Positions 22,044 to 26,849 of a stretch of 26,849 nucleotides of DNA are shown here, piece after piece. The notes beneath the pieces are model-generated. The model was not told where the DNA came from. It saw only the letters and a list, made by a program, of their open reading frames with translations, and searched no databases. Source of the DNA: DSNY01 sp016861185 (lineage in GTDB: Bacteria > Pseudomonadota > Gammaproteobacteria > Burkholderiales > Burkholderiaceae_F); NCBI GenBank assembly GCA_030263275.1, contig SZOR01000056.1:1-26849 (forward strand), read 5' to 3'. Position numbers and translations under genes: made by a program. Every line of letters starts with the position of its first letter. Position 1 is the stretch's first letter.

Positions 22044-22814
22044 TCAGAAGAAGAACGAAAGGCCGGCCGTCACCGCGCGGTATTCAAGGCTGCGCGTATC
22101 GGCGACGAAGGCCGTGTAGAAGCTGTAGTCCAGCCGCGCGACGAAGCGCTCGGTCAGGTGATAGCGCAGCCCGAGCGACGCATGGCTCAGATTGGCGTTG
22201 GTCGGCAGCGCGCTGACGAGGCTCGCGTTGGGGATGTTCTTGAAGCGCCCCACGCCGATGCCGAAGAACGGCGACAGGCGGCGATCCGACCAGGGCTCGG
22301 CGTTCAGGCTGAAATGCCAGAGGTCGGTTCCCGAGAACACGCCCTGCACCTGCCCGACGGTGCCTTCGAACGTCAGCGCGTCGGCGAAGCGGTACGCGGC
22401 CCAGATCTTCAGCATCGGCTCGGCCTTGAAGCGGCCGTAGCCCGCGCCGAGTTCGAGCCGGCGCTGCAGGTAGTCGTCGAGCAGGACGTCGCGAAAGGTC
22501 TTCCTGCTGCCGGCTTCGGTCAGCGTCGTCTCGAGCTGCGCGCGATGTACCCACCCTTCCCTGCCGTTGGCGGTGCGGACCTTGAACCAGTCCGTATGGC
22601 GCAGCAGGATCTCGACCCATTCCTCGCGCGCGGCGACGTGGAAGATCGGATAACCGCGGCCGGGCCCGGTGCGCAGTTCCAGGTAAGGATCGGCGACCTG
22701 AACGCGTTCGGCCGCGCGCGCCGGCACGGCCGACAGCGCGCCGAGCGCAAGCAGCGCGACCGCAAGTCCGCGCGAGAGATTCCGAAGCAGCGACTGGAGC
22801 GCGCCCTGCTTCAT
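22044..22814 (-). CDS. SH3-domain outer-membrane beta-barrel protein
   Basis: The 256-residue protein has a signal peptide with cleavage after ARA (about residue 34). A bacterial SH3 domain follows (about 38-97: ADPYLELRTGPGRGYPIF, then GREGWVH), and then a barrel (about 118-256) ending LSFFF. Bacterial SH3 domains often bind peptidoglycan or proline-rich peptides, so the protein could link barrel and cell wall, or bind the proline-rich AgmX linker (inference). The ATG at 22814 shares a base with the stop of the haem lipoprotein gene (TAATG). An in-frame GTG at 22826 is possible but would overlap further. Confidence 0.82.
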   Translation of the reverse strand: MKQGALQSLLRNLSRGLAVALLALGALSAVPARAAERVQVADPYLELRTGPGRGYPIFHVAAREEWVEILLRHTDWFKVRTANGREGWVHRAQLETTLTEAGSRKTFRDVLLDDYLQRRLELGAGYGRFKAEPMLKIWAAYRFADALTFEGTVGQVQGVFSGTDLWHFSLNAEPWSDRRLSPFFGIGVGRFKNIPNASLVSALPTNANLSHASLGLRYHLTERFVARLDYSFYTAFVADTRSLEYRAVTAGLSFFF

Positions 22815-23410
22815 TACGAGTTGCACGTGCCGACATTCGGGTCAGCCGGAGTGAACATGTTGTAGGTCGCGGTGCTGAACTCGTCCTGCCCTTGCGGAGC
22901 AGGATTGCTGATCCAGTAAAGAATGCGCCGCACGTTCGGGTCCTGATCCCCCGAAAAGATCTGCCCGCCGCCGTGAAGCACGCCGCGCACCAGCGGCTTG
23001 GTGAGCAGCCGGCTGTCGGGCGGCGAACTGAGCAGCGTCATGCCCTGCGCCGAGTAGAAGTTGCGGTACATCTCGCTGGCGCGGATCACGTCCGGCGTGT
23101 TGGCCGGGTTGGTCACGTCGATCGGCTGTGCCGAGCGCACGATGCGCAGCGCGCCGCCGGTGCCGTCGCGATCGTCGTGACAGCCGGAGGCGGCGCAGGT
23201 GTTGTTGCCCAGCACCGTGTTGAAGATCGGATTGATGCAGCGCTGAAAATAGGCAAACGAGAGCTTCTGCCCGGAGGTGTTCGCCGGGTTGCTCACGTCC
23301 GGCGGGTTGTCGAGCGGATTCGATCCGCCGCAACCTGCAAGCAGAAGTGCAACAAGGCCGTGCGCGCATCCGCGCACGGCCTTGGCGTGGTGTCGAAGGA
23401 GGATCGTCAA
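22814..23410 (-). CDS. CX4CH haem-type lipoprotein
   Basis: The protein has a lipobox LLAGC. With the TTG start at 23410 the lipidated cysteine is residue 27 and the length is 198. A CX4CH motif (C72, C77, H78 in CAASGCHDD) suggests a covalent haem. A later segment reads VRGVLHGGGQIFSG and ILYWISN, resembling the end of large secreted cytochrome families, where the histidine may be a haem ligand. The start is uncertain: TTG overlaps the previous stop as TTGA, matching the coupling seen elsewhere. A GTG at 23377 with AAGG is the alternative (187 residues), but it sits inside a strong hairpin. It is probably an electron carrier tethered at the outer membrane (inference). Confidence 0.75.
   Translation of the reverse strand: MTILLRHHAKAVRGCAHGLVALLLAGCGGSNPLDNPPDVSNPANTSGQKLSFAYFQRCINPIFNTVLGNNTCAASGCHDDRDGTGGALRIVRSAQPIDVTNPANTPDVIRASEMYRNFYSAQGMTLLSSPPDSRLLTKPLVRGVLHGGGQIFSGDQDPNVRRILYWISNPAPQGQDEFSTATYNMFTPADPNVGTCNS
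23353..23384. other. Perfect 14-bp hairpin at the start of the haem lipoprotein gene
   Basis: Arms 23353-23366 and 23371-23384 are exact inverted repeats around a four-base loop. On the minus strand it begins 22 bases after the large lipoprotein gene's stop and covers the alternative GTG start and its AAGG site. No U-run follows. It could slow ribosomes, block the alternative start or act as a processing or attenuation site. Confidence 0.6.
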
Positions 23411-26373
23411 GGCGTACACCCCGTTCGTATCCAGGCCTCGATGGCGTTGTAACCGGCACTGCCCACCGGCAGCACGGCCGCCGTCTGGCCGGTGGCGCCG
23501 GCCGGATGCGGCACCGTCGAGGGCCGGGCGAGCAGGTAATTGGAGGCCGGTTGGCAGGTATTGGAGATCATCGAGAGCGTGACGTTGTAGTCGCCCTCCA
23601 GGCTTCCGGTCAGCACGAAGCGATTGCGCAGGAACGACTGCCCGGTGGCGGTGCCGTCGGTGCCGCCGGGTTGATGGCACATCGCGCACTGCGCGCGCAG
23701 GATCGGCTGCACCTGGGTCGCGAACGTCTGCTGGCTCAGCGTGCTCAAGCGCACGCCGCTGCCGCCGTTGGTCAGGTCGTTGAAATACAGACCGCCCAGG
23801 TCGATCCACTCGACCAGCAACCGCTTCTCGGCGGCGTTGAGCATCGTCGCGTGATTGGGAGAGGCGGGCGTCGGGTGCGCGGTGCGCGCCTCGCTGGTCG
23901 ACTTCAGCGTCTCGCCGAACAAGATCTCGGTGAGCCGGCTCGAACGCGCCAGGCCGCGCGCACCGCCTGCGCTCGTCTCCACCAGCGCCGCGCCGCGCAC
24001 CACCACAGGCACGCCGTCTTCGATGCGCGTGACCGGCAACCCGGTCGCCTGATCGATCACCGGATCGCCGACCACCAGCTCTTCATAGGAGACAAGGCGG
24101 CCGGTGCCGGCGGTGTTGGCGCGCAGGTCGAGCCGAGCCGGATCGTTGTGGCAGGTCGTGCAGGTGTTCGCGCCGCGGTCGCGCGTCCACAGCGGCTGGA
24201 TGTGGTTCGGATAGTCGATGAAGCCGCTTGTCGGCGCCGGCGTGGCGAGATCGTCGGCCGGATTCGGATTGCCCGTGTAGCGGATCGTGATCGGGGCGCG
24301 CGCGGTCACGCCCGGCCGGCTGGTGTCGGCCCACACGTCGGCGAACTCCATGTGAGGTTTCAGATTCAGCGCACTCGGGTCGAGCCGCGTGCGCAGCGAA
24401 GCCATCGTCTCGCCGGATTGATGCGCGCTTGCCAGCGCCGGTTGCAGCGCGGCCGGCATCGTGTTCACCGTCGTGCCGCTGTTGATCGACGCGCCGCGGC
24501 GCGGGCTGTGGCAGCCCATGCAGGTGCGCCGCTCGCCGGGCCGCACCTGGATCCAGTTCAGATGCGTCTGAAAGCCGCGACCGTACGCGTCGGTGACCGT
24601 CAGCGCCAGCGGCACGTCGGCCGGAACCTGCAGCTTGAAGGAGCCGTCGGGCTCGATCGGCGCATAGCCGAGGATCTGCTGCGGCTCGAAATCGGTTTCG
24701 CCGAGCGCACCGCGTACGCCCATCGTGTTGGCCACCGGCGGCGCCGCGCGGGTGGCGCGGACGAAACGCGGCGGCGCGCAGCGATAGGCGGCATCGGCGG
24801 GATCCTTCATCCGCACGAGGTTGGCGATCTGCGCGCGCGTGTCGAGCGGATCGGCGGGCGCAGTCTTGGCGATGCCTTCGGTGCAGCCTGAGGCCAGATC
24901 GGCGGCGGCGAAGACCGGCTCGCCCATGCGCTGCAAGCCGTCGGTGTCGTAGATGCTGCGCACCTCGATCAGCCCGAGTCCCTGCGCGGCAAGCGTGCCG
25001 TCCACACTGGTCGGATCGGCGGCGTTCGGCTCGGGCCGCGCCTGCAGCGCGATCGGATCCGTGTACATGAAACCCGACGGCGGCGCGGCCACGATCAGGA
25101 ACGTCTGCTTGGCCGGGTCGAACATGTAGACCGCGTACGAAGGCGGCACGTTGTCCTGCAGCGGGTCGTTGGCGACGTCGGCGGCCAGGCGATTGCGATT
25201 CGACAGGCGCGCGATCTCCTCGGCCGTCAGCGTGGCGCAGGACACCACGACACCGTTGCGCGTGACCTCGCACGGCGCATACGACACCAGCACGCGATTG
25301 GTGCCGTCCCACAGCGGATACGGCGTGGTCACGCGTCCCTGCGGCGACAGGCCGCGGCCGAAGTTCAACGCTTGCGCAGTCGCTTGCCGCTGCCCGCCGG
25401 TACCGACGACCTGCGCGTTGACCGGTGCGTTGTGCTCCGAATAGTTGGCCGCGTCGATGAACACCAGCGCGCCGCCTTCCTGCGTTCCGGACAGCGGCAT
25501 CAGGCTGGAGGCGACGAAGCCCTTGTACGGACCGCTCGGGTCCATGTCGCGCGGGTGCAGGAAGCTGTTGCCCGGGCTGAACTGGCCGTACAGCACGAAC
25601 AGATCGGTGCCGTCGGGCTTGGCGCGGAAGATCGTGAAGCGGTTCTGGTCGCCGACGTGCTCCCAGCGGGCGAACATGATGTCGCCGTTCGGCCGCACCA
25701 CCGGGTTGCGCTCGTGGCTGGCGTTGACCGTGATCTGCGTGATGTTGCTGCCGTCGGCCGCCATCGTGTGCAGGTTCAGCACCCGCTCGCGTTCGTACTC
25801 GTCGAGCGCGAAGAGACTCTGGCCGTTGATCACCGTCTTCGTCTTGCTCTGCCGGTTGGAGGCGAACACGAAGCCGCGTCCGGCGGGCAGATAGGCAGGG
25901 TCGACGTCGTCGTCCTGCGTGGAGTTCGTGATCCGCCGCAGCGTGCCGCCGGCGAAGCCGCCGGTGGTCATGTCGTACTCCCAGATGTTCCAGCGTCCGG
26001 TGCACGCGGGCTGGCCGCCGATCGTCGACGTATTGGAGGTCGGGCAGCGCAGCGCGAAGACGATCTTCTTGCCGTCGTAGGAGACCTCCGGGTCGGACAC
26101 GTCGCCCTGACCCTGCGTAATGGAGGCGGTAACGTTGTGCTCGGGCGCGCTCGGCGAAGATTTTTCGCGGATGATCAGGTCGCCGCCCGGGGCCGTGTTG
26201 GCGCCGTCGGTCGGATTCATGCCGATCGTGTTCGCCCGCTTGACGTACGCGACGGCGACGTCGCCGCTGACGGTGACGTTGTCGGTGTTCTTCGACGTGC
26301 AGCCTGCCAGCGCGAGCGCGGCGAGCCCGAGCACAGCGATCGATTCAGTACGCAGCTTCGTTTGGACCGACAT
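23407..26373 (-). CDS. HzsA-related PD40-propeller tri-haem lipoprotein
   Basis: The 988-residue protein starts at an ATG with GGAGG six bases upstream and has a lipobox LAGC (C25). The N-terminal half has PD40/TolB-like propeller repeats, for example 'DVSDPEVSYDGKKIVFA', 'VDPAYLPAGRGFVFAS' and 'RNPVVRPNGDIMFARW' (about 90-330). The C-terminal half carries three CXXCH haem sites, CMGCH at 618-622, CTTCH at 738-742 and CAMCH at 896-900. This plan matches proteins annotated as related to the alpha subunit of hydrazine synthase. No HzsB/C partner is visible and the organism looks unlike an anammox planctomycete, so hydrazine synthesis is not implied. It is likely an outer-membrane-tethered multihaem protein. 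The open frame upstream to 26799 is a shadow of apbE. Confidence 0.85.
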   Translation of the reverse strand: MSVQTKLRTESIAVLGLAALALAGCTSKNTDNVTVSGDVAVAYVKRANTIGMNPTDGANTAPGGDLIIREKSSPSAPEHNVTASITQGQGDVSDPEVSYDGKKIVFALRCPTSNTSTIGGQPACTGRWNIWEYDMTTGGFAGGTLRRITNSTQDDDVDPAYLPAGRGFVFASNRQSKTKTVINGQSLFALDEYERERVLNLHTMAADGSNITQITVNASHERNPVVRPNGDIMFARWEHVGDQNRFTIFRAKPDGTDLFVLYGQFSPGNSFLHPRDMDPSGPYKGFVASSLMPLSGTQEGGALVFIDAANYSEHNAPVNAQVVGTGGQRQATAQALNFGRGLSPQGRVTTPYPLWDGTNRVLVSYAPCEVTRNGVVVSCATLTAEEIARLSNRNRLAADVANDPLQDNVPPSYAVYMFDPAKQTFLIVAAPPSGFMYTDPIALQARPEPNAADPTSVDGTLAAQGLGLIEVRSIYDTDGLQRMGEPVFAAADLASGCTEGIAKTAPADPLDTRAQIANLVRMKDPADAAYRCAPPRFVRATRAAPPVANTMGVRGALGETDFEPQQILGYAPIEPDGSFKLQVPADVPLALTVTDAYGRGFQTHLNWIQVRPGERRTCMGCHSPRRGASINSGTTVNTMPAALQPALASAHQSGETMASLRTRLDPSALNLKPHMEFADVWADTSRPGVTARAPITIRYTGNPNPADDLATPAPTSGFIDYPNHIQPLWTRDRGANTCTTCHNDPARLDLRANTAGTGRLVSYEELVVGDPVIDQATGLPVTRIEDGVPVVVRGAALVETSAGGARGLARSSRLTEILFGETLKSTSEARTAHPTPASPNHATMLNAAEKRLLVEWIDLGGLYFNDLTNGGSGVRLSTLSQQTFATQVQPILRAQCAMCHQPGGTDGTATGQSFLRNRFVLTGSLEGDYNVTLSMISNTCQPASNYLLARPSTVPHPAGATGQTAAVLPVGSAGYNAIEAWIRTGCTP

Positions 26374-26423
26374 CGTTGCCTCCGTTCGCGTCGCGAAACG
26401 TCCTTCGTCAGTGCAAGCCGTGA

Positions 26424-26849
26424 TCACTGTTGCGCCGGGCCGCCGTCGAGCAGCCCGGACGAGTACTGCAGGCGCCCGTCGGCGTCGACGACGACCGCGT
26501 CGACGCCCGGCAGCGACTCGACGAGCCGCAGACCGCGCGCGGCACCGAGCACGAACACCGTCTTCGACAGCGCTTCGCTGGTCAGCCCGTCGGGCGCCAC
26601 GATCGTCACGCTGCGCACGCCGTCGGGCGACTTGCCGGTGCGCGGATCGAGCAGGTGGTGGCAGCGCGTCGCGCCGTCGTCGAAGTAGCGCTCGTAGTCG
26701 CCCGAGGTCGAAACCGACGCGTCTTCGAGCGGCAGCAGCGCGACGACTTCGCCTTTGCGGCGCGGGTCGCGGATACCGATCGTCCACGGCCGTCCGCACC
26801 GGTCGCCGAGCAGCCGGCTGTCGCCGCCGGCGGCGACGATCGCGTGGCG
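26424..26849 (-). CDS. apbE: FAD:protein FMN transferase, ApbE family (5' end outside window)
   Basis: The 141 C-terminal residues are present; the frame runs off the right edge. ApbE enzymes take FMN from FAD and attach it by a phosphoester bond to a threonine or serine of an exported target protein, needing magnesium. Visible family motifs are AAGGDSRLLG, SVSTSGDYERYF, HHLLDPRTGKSPDGV and LTSEALSKTVFVLG. The stop is 50 bases before the start of the large haem lipoprotein gene, in the same direction. It is the most upstream visible member of the operon. Its target is probably encoded nearby; the DUF4266 lipoprotein is the best candidate I see. Confidence 0.9.
   Translation of the reverse strand, partial: RHAIVAAGGDSRLLGDRCGRPWTIGIRDPRRKGEVVALLPLEDASVSTSGDYERYFDDGATRCHHLLDPRTGKSPDGVRSVTIVAPDGLTSEALSKTVFVLGAARGLRLVESLPGVDAVVVDADGRLQYSSGLLDGGPAQQ

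Noticed and set aside
23407..26373. Hydrazine synthase activity for the HzsA-like protein
   Set aside because: Only the alpha-like architecture is present; no partner subunits or anammox genes are visible.
26374..26799. N-terminal extension of the large haem lipoprotein frame
   Set aside because: The extension is arginine-rich and overlaps apbE. An ATG at 26373 with GGAGG and a lipobox is the better start.
1..26849. CRISPR arrays, tRNA or rRNA genes, insertion sequences, phage genes
   Set aside because: No repeat-spacer pattern, cloverleaf, transposase, integrase or phage-like protein was recognised on either strand.

Overview
The window is GC-rich chromosomal DNA, almost wholly coding, most likely from a betaproteobacterium of the Burkholderiales. 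This rests on the run hemA, prfA, prmC, grxD, ubiX, which I know from that order, and on base composition. No RNA gene, insertion sequence, integrase or CRISPR array was seen, and no gap between genes exceeds 300 bases.

Left part (1-4603). A secreted protein, cut by the window edge, joins a cytochrome c-like domain with an unusual CX4CH haem motif to tandem ASH/choice-of-anchor-D Ig-like domains (minus strand). Diverging from it is dsbD, the membrane thiol reductase that carries electrons to the periplasm. A small DUF697-like membrane protein follows on the minus strand.

Middle part (4733-10397, plus strand). A housekeeping series runs hemA, prfA, fumC, prmC, grxD, ubiX: haem synthesis, translation termination and release-factor methylation, fumarase, a monothiol glutaredoxin, and the flavin prenyltransferase of ubiquinone synthesis. 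fumC sits between prfA and prmC with four-base overlaps on both sides, which I do not expect for this group. A good sigma70 promoter precedes grxD.

Right part (10402-26849, minus strand). Seventeen tightly packed genes, many overlapping, form what looks like one long operon read right to left: apbE (cut by the edge), a large PD40-propeller tri-haem lipoprotein related to HzsA, a small CX4CH haem lipoprotein, an SH3 plus beta-barrel protein, a second beta-barrel, a TlpA-like thioredoxin, a DUF4266 lipoprotein ending GGGCGCN, a DUF3570 outer-membrane protein, a small periplasmic protein, a 650-residue TPR/coiled-coil protein, a 937-residue TPR lipoprotein, a 229-residue TPR lipoprotein, a small exported protein, ExbB, two ExbD proteins and an AgmX/PglI-type TonB-like protein.

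The parts list resembles the Agl/Glt envelope machinery of Myxococcus xanthus (an ExbB plus two ExbD motor, AgmX-type transducer, TPR lipoproteins, outer-membrane barrels), joined to redox parts (ApbE flavin transferase, c-type haem proteins, thioredoxin). My reading, an inference, is a proton-motive-force-driven machine spanning the envelope and coupled to a flavin/haem/thiol redox module at the outer membrane. Its function is unknown to me. This operon is the best candidate for an undescribed system in the window.
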